Positions 1 to 9,929 of a stretch of DNA of 58,183 nucleotides are shown piece after piece. A program made the position numbers and the translations under genes. Under the pieces are notes generated by a model. That model saw nothing but the letters and a program-made list of their open reading frames with translations. It did not search any database and had not been told where the DNA came from. Each line of letters begins with the position of its first letter. Position 1 is the first letter of the stretch. The DNA comes from Brachionus plicatilis. Taxonomy: Eukaryota; Rotifera; Eurotatoria; Ploima; Brachionidae. Location of the stretch: NCBI GenBank assembly GCA_010279815.1, contig QEOQ01000192.1, positions 892,120 through 950,302 on the forward strand. The letters are read 5' to 3'.

Positions 1-285
1 CAAATAATTGTATAATCTTGAATATACTATGCGTTCCAGTAGCTTTCCTAAACAACTCGTTTTACTAATTTTGTCTATAATCTAAAGGATCTTGTAAAGA
101 AGAGGCTTTTTTTTGAATCATAGTAATGTTCGATGTTTTCCACGCTAAAGGGACTCTACCTTCTCGAAGAGATAAATTAAAAAGTTCTATGATTTCTATT
201 AGTGAATTTCTAGGTAAGTTTTTTAACATTAAATTATGAATTTGGTCAGGTCCTGATGCCGCTTCATTTTTCAATCTTTTCATCA
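1..285 (-). pseudogene. Fragment of Jockey-like LINE reverse transcriptase, truncated by window edge
   Basis: The minus strand is nearly identical to the start of the reverse transcriptase of the LINE at 52010-52300, including the NEAASGPDQIHNLML and WKTSNITMIQKK blocks. A one-base change near 72 (a gacaaaattag run replacing gaccaattag) shifts the frame, so it is not translatable through. The inner end stops near 285, where similarity ends abruptly; the other end continues outside the window. It is a second, antisense, internally truncated copy of the same family as the 50-53 kb element. This follows from direct comparison of the two sequences in the window. Confidence 0.9.
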
Positions 286-1304
286 AACGAATTTAAATTA
301 TCACTAAAATCAAAATTTTTAGAGAAAAAAACAAAGTTTTACGGGTCGGTTAGGTGAACTATGGTTCATCTTTTAGTGGAACAATCCTAGTTCACAGATT
401 TAAGTAGAGAGGGCATTTGGATTGTTGAAAAGGTAATACCAGGTCAACTAGATCAGAGCAAATGCTATTTCTAAAGCTCCTTCAAATTAAAAAAAAAACA
501 AAAAAAATATTAACTTCAATTGTTTATTTTATATCAATATCGAGAACTAGCCATTCTATTAAATATGTTTTTTATTCAATTTGTTCTCATAGTCTAAGAA
601 TTTTTTCACCTAATTTTAGATTTGATCACAAAATTCTATTTTGATTCACCTTTTCGTTAACAAAAAAATTAGTTTCACAAACCCGATAACAAAAATTGAT
701 CGCAAAATATTTGAACTATGGTTCAGACTCAAATTAATCCTTATAGAAGATTTTTATTTGATTTGAAGACCAAATAATATTGATCTTATAATTAAAAATT
801 AATAGATAAATAATTAAATACTCCACATTTAATTTTCATTCTGACCATTTAATTTGGTGTCAAAAGGTGGTCCTCAATGTTGATAATCTAAAAAAATTAA
901 ACATGTTAAACACTTAGTGATAAATATTGTTTGAAAAAAAATTTTTTAAAACTTTTTATCACTGAATTACTCGAAAACTATTTTCATCTAAAGTCATATT
1001 CAGAAATGAATAAACTAAACAAATGCAAAGATTTATTTATATTTTTTTAGCTCAATTTTTGAAAGTTTATTTTCAGTTTAAAATTTCCTGAAATCAATCA
1101 AAATATAAACAGATAAAAAGGAAAGTTTTTTTCATCAAAAATATTTGTTTAAACGCATTAGCAAATTCATAATTTGAAGTAAAATTAATTTTTCAAGCTT
1201 AATAACATATGTGATATATGTGCTATTTAATTGAATAAAAAAAGTCTAGTCACCATTCTAAATCATTTTAAATGTTTTGAAAATATTCCAACAAAATCAA
1301 TGAA
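286..1304. other. Intergenic AT-rich DNA, no gene seen
   Basis: Low-complexity AT-rich sequence. The only open frame (462-644, +) has a composition like random AT-rich DNA and no recognisable domain. Part of this stretch must hold the promoter of the copper transporter at 1305, but no clear TATA box or initiator was identified. Confidence 0.5.
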
Positions 1305-1901
1305 ATGAACAACCAATTTAGCTTTGAATATGAAGTTAGTTTGCTGGGAGTACAGGTCACAACTCTGGCAATGTTCATCCCAATTTGCATTTTATTGTTC
1401 ATCATTGCTGTATTTAGTGAATTTTTAAGTTTTTTCCAATACTGTATGGCCAATGTGGTCAAAGAAGAGTCGTTTTTGGGACCAAAAAAATATAACTCTG
1501 GTGACAATTCAGTTGAACTTGGCTCGATCTCGAGCGCTGACTCGACCGAAAACTTGATCGGTCATGCTGCTAATCAGGTCGAAGAACCGGTGCTGGTAAA
1601 CCACGAAGCTAACTTTGATCTCATCAAATACCACCCGTTTGACTATGACAGCAAATTGGTCTTTCAAATTGAACAATTTCGGACCTCTCGAATTCCTTTT
1701 ATGCTCAAGTGTTTGTACAAAATAAATCAATTTTTGGCTGGTTACGCAATTATGTTGATTATAATGTCTTTTAACTTTTGGTTTTTATTAAGTATTTTAC
1801 TTGGTTATACTTTTGGTTATTACTTATTTTTTAGTAATTGGAAATACAATTTTGTTTTAGTATCTAAAATATTGGTTTTATGCGAAAAAGTATTCGAATA
1901 G
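1305..1901 (+). CDS. CTR/SLC31-family copper transporter, CTR2-like
   Basis: A 198-residue single-exon frame matches the Ctr copper transporter family, which forms trimeric Cu(I) channels in the plasma membrane or endolysosome. TM1 is about residues 13-45, with the usual acidic residue at its cytosolic end (SEF). A long polar cytosolic loop runs from about 50 to 142. TM2 carries the copper-selective MxxxM motif (M150 and M154 in AIMLIIMSFN). TM3 carries the GxxxG packing motif (G167, G171 in LGYTFGYY). The extracellular N terminus has only about 12 residues and lacks the Met/His clusters of high-affinity CTR1, so it resembles CTR2. An upstream exon with a longer ectodomain cannot be excluded, since no acceptor was tested. 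A polyadenylation signal aataaa lies at 1939. Family assignment is firm; subtype is inferred. Confidence 0.85.
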   Translation: MNNQFSFEYEVSLLGVQVTTLAMFIPICILLFIIAVFSEFLSFFQYCMANVVKEESFLGPKKYNSGDNSVELGSISSADSTENLIGHAANQVEEPVLVNHEANFDLIKYHPFDYDSKLVFQIEQFRTSRIPFMLKCLYKINQFLAGYAIMLIIMSFNFWFLLSILLGYTFGYYLFFSNWKYNFVLVSKILVLCEKVFE

Positions 1902-2400
1902 AATTTTGGTTTTTGGTTTATGTCAAAAATTTAGTGATAATAAATTTTTGAACTTTTCTTGACAAAATTTTATTTTTTATTTACAAATCTAGTTATTTTA
2001 GCATTAAGTAAATTAAATAGAGGTGACATTTAATCTAGAATAGATTAAAATCTAAAAAGTTAAATTTATTTAGTACTAATATCATTTGCAATTTTGTTTC
2101 ATAAGTATTTTTATCAACTTTTATTGTGTAATTGAATCCCTGATAAAATTTTTATCATTTTTTTTCTTCTCAAAGTACTCTGCTTTTTATGTCTACACTC
2201 AAACATTAGAGAATAAAATTAGAGATTGCAAAATTTATTTAATTATATTTATTTTTTTAAATTTTTAAATTTTTAAGGATGTTGTAAAATTTGAGCACAT
2301 TTTGTACAAAAAATTTTTCCTTTTTTTCGAAAATTAAATTCAAATTCAAATTTCCGTATTCCCTTGTTCGATTATGCTGCACCACAAACTAAGAAAAGTT
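1902..2400. other. 3' flank and AT-rich spacer
   Basis: Holds the likely polyadenylation signal of the copper transporter (aataaa at 1939). Otherwise AT-rich sequence without gene signals. The small frame at 2086-2268 is compositionally random. Confidence 0.4.
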
Positions 2401-2425
2401 TTTGGACCATGCACCAAAGTAAATC

Positions 2426-2945
2426 TCGCCCATGCTAAAATATTTTTGATTAAAAACGCATTGTCTTATAACGTTTGATACGGGTTTAGGACCGTATCAA
2501 ACTCTGAAATTCTTAATTTAATGCGTCATCAAGATTGAGTTAAAGAAAAAATATAAAAAGTTTTTTTTTATTCATGCATTTGGTGCAGCACCAATTATTA
2601 AGAAAAAAACCAAAACAAAAAAAAAACTGTTTAATCAGTCATTTTATCAAATCTAAATCTCGATAAAATCGAGTTTTTAAACTTAAATTTTTTTACATTT
2701 TTATTGAAATTTTAAAACAATAATGCCGCACCAGAACTTAAATTTTAGCTAATAAAAAAATACAGATAAAAAAATTAATTTTTCTAGTATTTTATTTTTT
2801 GTAATTCTTGGTGCAGCACCAAATGCATAATAAAAAAAATTCTTTTTACATTTCGTCTTAATCTCAAGTCTTGATTACCATTAAATTAAAAATTTCAGAT
2901 TTTGATGGGGCCCTAAACCCATGATAATACTATTAGACACCATGC
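2426..2945. repeat. Inverted-repeat (foldback) element, family A
   Basis: Two arms of about 115 nt, roughly 2484-2594 and 2813-2929, are reverse complements with scattered mismatches. They share gggtttagg at the outer edge, ctgaaat and atttaatg blocks inside, and catttggtgcagcacc at the inner edge. The flank atctcgcccatgctaaaata at 2426 recurs in diverged form in the element at 37216-37640, so this is a dispersed family. No coding sequence and no sure target duplication were found; the superfamily is unknown. Confidence 0.75.
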
Positions 2946-3421
2946 AGTTCAAAATAACTATTCAAATTTATAAATTATAAACAAAATTAGAGCCTTTTTA
3001 AAGTAAAATTTTTTTTTTAAATATTTTTTCAATAATTCAAAATGTAAAAATTTAAATTAAGAAAAAAAATAATTGAAAAGTCCAAGTTATAACTTTGACT
3101 TGTATAAGACTTGTTCAGACTTTTTTCATGACTTTTTTAAATCTGTTTAAATTCTTAGGTGAGTTATGATATAAAAGTCTTTTAAAATAAGTGTGTTCTA
3201 TCCAAAAATATATGCTGAATAGTATGGGGCGTTAAATTTAAATAATAATAATAATAAAAATAATATTATAAAATCAAATATTTTTCAAGTCGATAAAGTT
3301 GACTGATTTTTTTGAAAATGAGTACGTAAATAAAAAAAAAAATTATTTTATATCAATAAAGTCTTTTATCGAATTAAAAAAAATTATCAATTATTACAAC
3401 TTAACGATTTATTCGAAATTA

Positions 3422-3469
3422 TTTAAAAAGAAATTCAATAAAAAAAATTTTATTGAATTTCTTTTTAAA
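3422..3469. repeat. Perfect short hairpin
   Basis: ttaaaaagaaattcaataaa is followed after a few A residues by its exact reverse complement, giving a stem of about 21 bp with a tiny loop. It could be the remnant of a palindromic MITE. No promoter or gene is adjacent. Confidence 0.7.
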
Positions 3470-3674
3470 ATTTGAAAATAATAAACCATGCACCAAAGTA
3501 AATCAAATTAAATATAAGGTTTCTGAACTTACCATCATTTTGTTAATTTTTAATGGTTTCAATTTTTTTCTTTTTTTCTAGGCCGTATAGCTGGTTGCAG
3601 AAAAAAGTTGTTCTGAAGGAACAGAAGTAACTGGGATGCATAAAATGGATTTAACAATGTTGAAATTTACAAAG

Positions 3675-3849
3675 CTTAAGTTCTGACCGACCAAAACATG
3701 TTCTGTAAATTGTAGCATCTGATTGTACCACCAATGTACTGATATTATATTATTATACCATAAATCCAGCTCAACTTAAAGTGTTGGTACAGAAGATATA
3801 TCAGTTGCTACAATTTACAGAACATTTTTTGGTCCATCATAACTTAAGT
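3675..3849. repeat. Inverted repeat with about 50-nt arms
   Basis: The left arm (3675-3727) and right arm (3798-3849) are complementary over about 50 nt, both containing ttctgtaaattgtagca or its reverse complement and cttaag at the outer edge. The loop is about 70 nt. This is probably a small MITE or foldback element. The 19-nt string accatgcaccaaagtaaat just upstream (3486) also occurs at 2408, next to family A. Confidence 0.75.
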
Positions 3850-5224
3850 TGTGGCATTTTTAAATACCAATTTTAAATTTAAATAAAAAACTTTTTAGTT
3901 GTCTAATTTTTGAATAGCGTCCCATTTATTTATTTTTTAGAAACTCAAATTAAGTAAAAAAATGAAAAAATATTTCATATTTTGTTTGTTTTTGATTAAA
4001 TCTTTTCATGAATTTTTTCATGTTAGACTTGTTTGTTATAGAAAAATTAAACTTTTTGTATTTATTATAAACTGAACTCTTTAAAATGACAAATAGTAAA
4101 AAAGGCGAGCATAAAAATGATAAAACAAACAATCAGATGACTGCTTTAAGTAATGAAAAATAATTCAAATTCTTAATGGCCATGTATATTTTTTATCTAA
4201 AATTACTGAAAAAAAAATAAATTTCTGTCATCACCTTAAAACGCGTGTTTTTTTTATATTTAATTCATCTCCGTTTTTTGTAACAATTACTTAAAGATTT
4301 TTAAAGACAAGTTATTTTAAATTTCAAAAGCTATATTTAGAAAAAAAATTTATATTTTTTTCATAATTTACAGAAAATGAAAGTTGTCAAATTTTAAAAA
4401 AATATTTAAAATTTAGGCTTTAAACTGTAAAAATTAGAACTTAAATAAATTTATTTTTTGTGGAAGCCTTCTCAATCTCAAAAAATATAGCACTAGTTAA
4501 TTCATTACCAGAATTTTTAACAATAAATTTAACTTGATTATTTTTTTAAAAAATTTTAAATTTATGGATTTTTTTTTTGGAATAAAATAAATAATTTACT
4601 AACCAAAATTTGAGATTAATTTCAACTTTGGTCACAATAACTTATGTATTCCTTTTGTATGCAATTACTGTTTAAAAGGGCATGCATTTAAATGCTAGGT
4701 AAAAAATTAAAAATGCTCGGTTAATGTTTAAAAAAAAATACTAGGAATAAAATTAAAAATGCTAGGTAAAAAATTAAAAATGCTAAGTTAAAAAAAAACT
4801 AAGTTTAAGAATAAAAATGCTAGGTAAGTTATTTTAAATGCTAAGTGCTAAAATTAATAATGCTTTGTAATAAAATCAAAGTGCTAGAATAAAAAACAAG
4901 AGCGCTAGGTTTTATGATAAAAATGATAAATTAAAACCGGAATGAAGTAATAGAGGTGGATTTTGGGTATTAAATTAATTGAGTAATCGATAAAATAAAT
5001 AAGAGTGAATTGATTATCATTCAAAAAAAAAAACAAAATGATTTCAAGAGGTAAAAGTTAAAAAAATAATGAGGTTCACCGGATCATATATGTGACATTG
5101 ATACTAGTGATGGTGAAAATGATGTCGAAAAAATATTAAAGAAAATAAAATCTTTTCGACATAAATATATATTAAAGGAAATCTTCAATCAATGCGAAAT
5201 GGTAAAAAAATTCTTGTGCTGATG

Positions 5225-5420
5225 GTGAAAAAGTTTATTATCGATGTAAATTATCAAAAATCAGGGAAAACAATGTGAAAAAAAATTACATTTGTATTAT
5301 TTGAGCGAAGTCTAAAAGTAACTGTTTATGAATCAGTCAATGTGCATACACATTTACACAATAGTGAAAAAAATATGTCAGCCGAAGTAAAAGCCAAAGT
5401 AGTTGAATTTTTTAACCTTA
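5225..5420 (+). pseudogene. Decayed MULE transposase N-terminal zinc-finger remnant
   Basis: Between the tandem-repeat arms, the plus strand encodes GEKVYYRCKLSKI and then, after frame changes, SLKVTVYESVNVHTHLHNSE followed by MSAEVKAKVVEF. This order (a Cys-containing FLYWCH/BED-like patch, an alternating beta-strand ending in HxHLH, then a helix before the catalytic domain) is the usual layout of the N terminus of animal MULE transposases. The downstream DDE domain is gone. Frameshifts make it non-functional. Confidence 0.6.
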
Positions 5421-5524
5421 ATATCAAATATTGAAATTAAATCTTAAATTTTTTTTAAACTTTTTTAATTTGCCTAGTTATTGTTTTATTTTACCTGACG
5501 AATTTTTTTTTAAATAGCATTTTT

Positions 5525-5619
5525 CAGAGTTGTTTAAAAGTCACAAGACTTTGACTTGGAATCTTGAAGAAAAAAAAGACCTAACGTGGACTTTATTTCG
5601 GGATTTTTAAACCACTCTG
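5525..5619. mobile_element. 95-bp hAT-type MITE nested in a MULE arm
   Basis: Ends cagagttgtttaaaagtc and ...tttttaaaccactctg are imperfect terminal inverted repeats of hAT type (CAGAG start). The flanks gcattttt at 5517-5524 and 5620-5627 form an exact 8-bp duplication, the hAT hallmark. It is far too short to code and shares its left terminus with the elements at 8324 and 25641. Confidence 0.9.
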
Positions 5620-5834
5620 GCATTTTTCCTAATTTACCTAGCATTTTTTTTTAATTTACCTAGCATTTTTTGTTTTTTAGCTAGAAAAACTAATTAAAAA
5701 TACATAGCAAAAAATACTTCCTTACTGAGCTTTTAACTTACCTAGCAAATTTAATTTTTTACTTAGCGAATTTTTTTATTAACCTATCATTTTGAGTTTT
5801 TTAACTAGCGTAATTAATTTTAGCCGTTTAAAAG

Positions 5835-6490
5835 TAATTTACGCAAACATTTAAACTTGGCATGAAGTTAAAGACAATAAACGAAAAATATGGATCAAAT
5901 GCTCAAATTTCATCGGTGTTTTCACCTCAACAAAGAAGGAATCGTTTTGTCGAACCTGTAGCATAGTGTCTCAAAATATACAAATTCACAGTCTCTTTTG
6001 AATTTGGTTCTACGAAGCAAATTAACACTACACTGCGTTATTCCCCACCACTTTAAAAGCCTAGAATTCAAACCCGTGAATAATTATTATTTATCATTAA
6101 CTAAACATTCGTATATATATATATTTTTTTTTAATAAAAAAATTTTCAAAAGCAGACAACATCTCAATACCATTTCAAAAAACGTCAATTGTAAAATCAA
6201 GTATCTGTAAAATATATTTTAAAATTTCAAAGCTTGGGAGGTACGGAGGGGGCGGCCCCCTATGAAATTAAAAATGAAAATTTTATGAAATATTGCACAA
6301 CATATCTAAAAATATGAAAAATTATTTTCATCTTGTCCAATTCTTTTTTGGATAAATAAAAATATTTAAAAATTTTATTTTTTTAAAAGCAGGCTTGTTT
6401 TTAAGTATCAAATTTAATTAAAAAATTTCTTAAAAATTAAAAAAAAAAAGTGAATTTTAATAAAAAATATAAAAAAAATTAGATAATTTC
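5835..6490. other. Intergenic AT-rich DNA with a short GC patch
   Basis: No supportable gene. The frame at 5998-6210 lacks recognisable features. A G/C-rich run at 6231-6262 (ggaggtacggagggggcgg) stands out from its surroundings; no function could be assigned. This stretch is the 3' side of the minus-strand channel gene. Confidence 0.4.
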
Positions 6491-6496
6491 CGTTTT

Positions 6497-7516
6497 TTAT
6501 ATTTTTGTAATTCTAAATCTATCCAAATACTCTTTATTTAGCCTTTCCAAATCCTTGATTGTTTTGAACGATCTAAAAAACCAAATCAATAGCTTCAAAT
6601 GAATGACACAAAATATAAAAATAAAAACAAAAAACATTGCCAAATCAACTTGGACAGCCAGATCCTTATGCCAAAAAAATCCAACCACAGAGTGCCATCC
6701 ACAATTCAGACATAGATAAAAAATGCACGATATCGAATACTTGTCCAGCGAAGTCATGTAAGAAATGGCAGGCAGTGATCTGTTTGTGACCCATTTGAAC
6801 GAAGCACTGGTCAACACCAGGGTAAAACATGTCTGCAGTCTGCTCTGTGGCAACTTACAATCTATTGAAAAAATGCATAAAGATAGAAGAGTGATCAGAA
6901 AAATGATGAAATATGCGTTGTACAAATAGTATCCGCTTAGTCTTGAACAAAAGCTGGTGACTACAAATTTTGCCGGGGCTTGCTGCTTGATCAGCTTTTG
7001 AGCTGGGTCATCTTCTTGGCATTCATCATAAGAAGCATGGTCCGCTACTTTGACCAATTTGTACAAGCACCACTTTTGTTGGTCATGAAAAATTTTCTCA
7101 GCCTTGGGGTCAATTAGACACGGACGTTCCGGGTCCAGCTTAAGCTCCACTTCATTCGGTTTTAGTTTGGAACAAATTACTATGCTCAACTCCTGAACAT
7201 CCAGTGGAAAATGCTCCAATTCAAGTTTTTCCCAAAAAAAACCCTTCACTGTCCTCTTCTCAAATACTTTGGTCATGTTGTAGAATTTTTGGAGCTCATA
7301 GGTTATTTCTTCCTTGGGCTCGTTGATCGAGTTTTCTATGTACAACTTGGGATTCCAGTCAAAAACCGGACTGTACTTGTCCGTACACTTGTAGATTATC
7401 CAGTTTGACTCGATTAGAATTTCAGCGTAATATCTCTCATTTATGGTGTTTATCTCTCCGAAACGCATAAATTGGACACTTATGTGAACATCGCGGTTTG
7501 GAAGGCCTAAAGACAT
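6497..7516 (-). CDS. Pentameric ligand-gated ion channel subunit lacking the Cys-loop
   Basis: A 339-residue single-exon frame from the ATG at 7516; the frame is open 30 nt further but without a Met. It is a pLGIC subunit, forming a five-fold membrane channel gated by an unknown ligand. The extracellular half (1-185) has W54/N55/P56 followed by LYIEN, and the family signature FPLDVQ at 93-98. The two cysteines that normally bracket this signature are absent. M1 is about 186-205. M2 lines the pore (RLQTCFTLVLTSASFKW, about 216-232) and is followed by the conserved SLPAISYMTSLDKY. M3 is about 251-270 and M4 about 281-303. The M3-M4 loop is very short, as in prokaryotic-type channels. No signal peptide is visible at this start, so either an upstream exon is missed or it is absent. 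No disabling change was seen. Confidence 0.85.
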   Translation of the reverse strand: MSLGLPNRDVHISVQFMRFGEINTINERYYAEILIESNWIIYKCTDKYSPVFDWNPKLYIENSINEPKEEITYELQKFYNMTKVFEKRTVKGFFWEKLELEHFPLDVQELSIVICSKLKPNEVELKLDPERPCLIDPKAEKIFHDQQKWCLYKLVKVADHASYDECQEDDPAQKLIKQQAPAKFVVTSFCSRLSGYYLYNAYFIIFLITLLSLCIFSIDCKLPQSRLQTCFTLVLTSASFKWVTNRSLPAISYMTSLDKYSISCIFYLCLNCGWHSVVGFFWHKDLAVQVDLAMFFVFIFIFCVIHLKLLIWFFRSFKTIKDLERLNKEYLDRFRITKI

Positions 7517-7546
7517 TTTGTGCTGAACAAATTTGAATTTTTTCAA

Positions 7547-8323
7547 GATCGATATATTTTAATTGAAATTTAAAAGCTGTTTTAGTTGACGGAAATTGGA
7601 TCCATTTGCTTTGTGTAATATTCTAAGACTAGCAAAAATAAATATTGTTCTTATTATATTTCTTTTCTTTTTTGTAAATATCAATAAATTAAAAATTTAT
7701 GAATTTTAATTTTTTGGAAAATTAAGAGTCAGTTTTTATTGTTTTTCGAACCTTGTTTGCATTTGTTTCTGTGAAATATTAAGCTCAATTTATATTTACT
7801 ATTTAGCAGGATCTGACTTCGATTATTGATTTGAGAGATGAATAATCACTTAAAGAAATCATAATTATTCATTTAAAAAGAAATAGAGTGAGTTTTCATT
7901 TTAAGATCAGATAGCCTGTTTTAATTAAATTCAAAGACAGTAATAAATTGAACAAAGATTTTTTTTAGAATATTACACAAAACAAATGAACCAAATTTTT
8001 CATATTAAAAAAGCTTTTAAATTTTAAATTTAAATGTGTAAATCTGCAAAAAAAATGTTACAAAAAATTAAATAATATTTTATTGAGGATTTGGAGGAAG
8101 ACACAGTATGTTGATTTTCTAAAATTCCCCATGGAAATGATGTTGCTTTTAGTATATTTCTAATTAAAAAAATCTTGAAGTGGTGCAGAAGTCAATTTGA
8201 TGACAAAGAGTGATGTACATTGATGTACTTTGTCCTATCGCTTCAAAGTGACATCACAAGTGAAGATAGATTCGACAGCGATTATTAGAATATGTCATAC
8301 TCTTATAACTACTTTATATATAT
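7547..8323. other. Upstream region of the channel gene, no other gene seen
   Basis: AT-rich DNA that should hold the promoter of the minus-strand channel gene. No convincing TATA box was found. No open frame of note. Confidence 0.4.
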
Positions 8324-8659
8324 CAGAGTTGTTTTTAAGTTACAAGTCTTAAGTTAAGTCAAGTCAATAACTTAAAATTTTTTTTTTTTAGTCAAGTCAA
8401 TGATTTAATAAATCCATATTTGATACCAATAAAGTAGTTGCTTCCAAATTCCTGGTTGTTAATTTTGACCTATGTGGTCTGTTAATGTAACCAAATTATG
8501 AAAAAATTCTTTCAACTGGTCCAAATGAAGCAGATATTGATAAAATTTTTTGTGTAAGTCATAACTTAGACTTAATAAAAAAAAAATTTAAGTCAAGTCA
8601 CAACTTTGACCTAAATTTTTGTGACTTAGACTTAAAACTGTGACTTATAAACAAGTCTG
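8324..8659. mobile_element. hAT-type non-autonomous element (336 bp)
   Basis: Begins cagagttgtttttaagttac and ends ataaacaagtctg, imperfect inverted repeats shared with 25641-26589. It is flanked by atatatat at 8316-8323 and 8660-8667, an 8-bp direct repeat, although the simple sequence makes this less compelling alone. The subterminal zones are rich in aagtcaagtc and gactt motifs in opposite orientations. The central 150 bp is unique and non-coding. Confidence 0.85.
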
Positions 8660-8929
8660 ATATATATATAATATCTTGAACACAAAGTAACTTTATATTA
8701 TTTAAAAGTGTTGGTAAAAGTGTCTCCTAGTGTTGGGATCGGTACAAGCGGACACAAAACCGGCCAAAAATTTTATAAACCGTGTCCACATTAACCGAAA
8801 AATTTTTGGCAGTCATCTAATAAATTTACACCTTTTATCAAATAAATTGCAACTAAAATCATAAAGGTCAATATATTTTTTTAATTGACAACAAATTAAG
8901 TACTCATCCAATTAGTATATAACTTGAAA

Positions 8930-9163
8930 TTTTTTCTAAGACTTTCTATTAATTTATTATATTTTAACTTATTTTAATTTTTCTTGTTTTTCTTTAAATT
9001 TTTTTTTCTTTACATTTTTATTTTATTTTGTCTTAATTTTTATTTTTATTTTATTTATTTTTTAATCTGAAGGAGCTTTAGCTCGGCACAGATAAAACAA
9101 ATAAATAACAAGACTGAAGTGAAGCAACATTAGCTCGATACAGATAAACAAATAAATAAATTA
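8930..9163 (+). mobile_element. Two tandem LINE 3' tails
   Basis: The T-rich stretch 8930-9064 followed by ctgaaggagctttagctcgg and an aaataaat run (9066-9107) matches the 3' end of the Jockey-like LINE at 53450-53675. A second diverged copy (actgaagtgaagcaacattagctcg...aaataaataaat) follows at once at 9112-9163. These are dead, severely 5'-truncated copies. Tandem tails suggest either slippage at the target or one copy landing in the tail of another. Confidence 0.75.
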
Positions 9164-9839
9164 ATAATTCATTTTTCAAATTTGATAAAAACTTTTTTAA
9201 ATGCGCAATTGAATTTTAATGATAAATTTCGATTAATTTTTTACAAATTACAATCCTTTTTCAAACATTTTAAAATAAAGCTTTGAAATGTTATACAAAA
9301 TATAAAAATCTGCGATTAAATTTAATCACGCATTTGAAAATGTTCTGATAAAATTTGAAAAATAAAATTTGATCAAAAATTTTACTTTGCCAGTCATTTC
9401 CATACCAAAAAGTCTTGAAAGATTCTAACAAGAGGATTAAAGATAACAATATTGAATTTCAACTAACTGAATTGAAAATATTTATCAGTTTTATCTATTG
9501 AAAATATTTGTAAAACTTGTAATACTGTCATGAAGAAAAAATAGATTTTTACTGTCCAAATGGTTATATTGAGAAAAATATTAAATTTATTTATAGATTT
9601 TCTTAAGTTTTCTTTTGCTAAATTTGTTTTTTTTTAATGCTTTAATGGAAAAAATAAATTTTTCTGGTAGTTTTTACTGATTATATTTATTTTAAATAAA
9701 AAAATTGACACAATACTAACTGAATTACTTTTTTTATTTATTTAACATATATATTTTCATGATAAAAATTTGAGAATTAATCTCGAATAAAAATGATAAA
9801 ATTTTTTTGACATTGGTTCGATTAGATTTACACTATTCA
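9164..9839. other. Intergenic AT-rich DNA, nothing recognised
   Basis: Featureless AT-rich sequence on both strands; no open frame with domain signals and no clear repeat structure. Confidence 0.4.
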
Positions 9840-9877
9840 TTAACACTAGAAGCACCAACGAGTCAAAATGACTCTTT
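9840..9877 (+). mobile_element. Possible piggyBac-like terminus
   Basis: ttaacactagaagcaccaac followed by gagtcaaaatgactc resembles the ends of piggyBac-like elements: a TTAA target followed by a CACTAGA-type terminus and a subterminal gtcaaaatgac palindrome. No matching opposite end or transposase was found downstream, so at most it is a truncated remnant. Confidence 0.35.
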
Positions 9878-9929
9878 TTCGATTTTTGATTTGATTGCAA
9901 GGTTTGTTTCTGGGAAGACGTGAGGCTAA

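Larger units (their letters stand above)
4679..5825. mobile_element. MULE-type element with tandem-repeat inverted arms
   Basis: Bounded by an exact 9-bp direct repeat, gtttaaaag, at 4670-4678 and 5826-5834; the termini begin ggc and end gcc. The left arm (about 4690-4910) is a run of degenerate head-to-tail units around tgctaggtaaaaaatt. The right arm (about 5470-5815) carries the same unit inverted (aatttacctagcattttt). The centre holds a decayed transposase N-terminal region on the plus strand. A hAT MITE is nested in the right arm. The 9-bp duplication, GG-start ends and coding remnant all point to Mutator-like elements. Confidence 0.85.
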
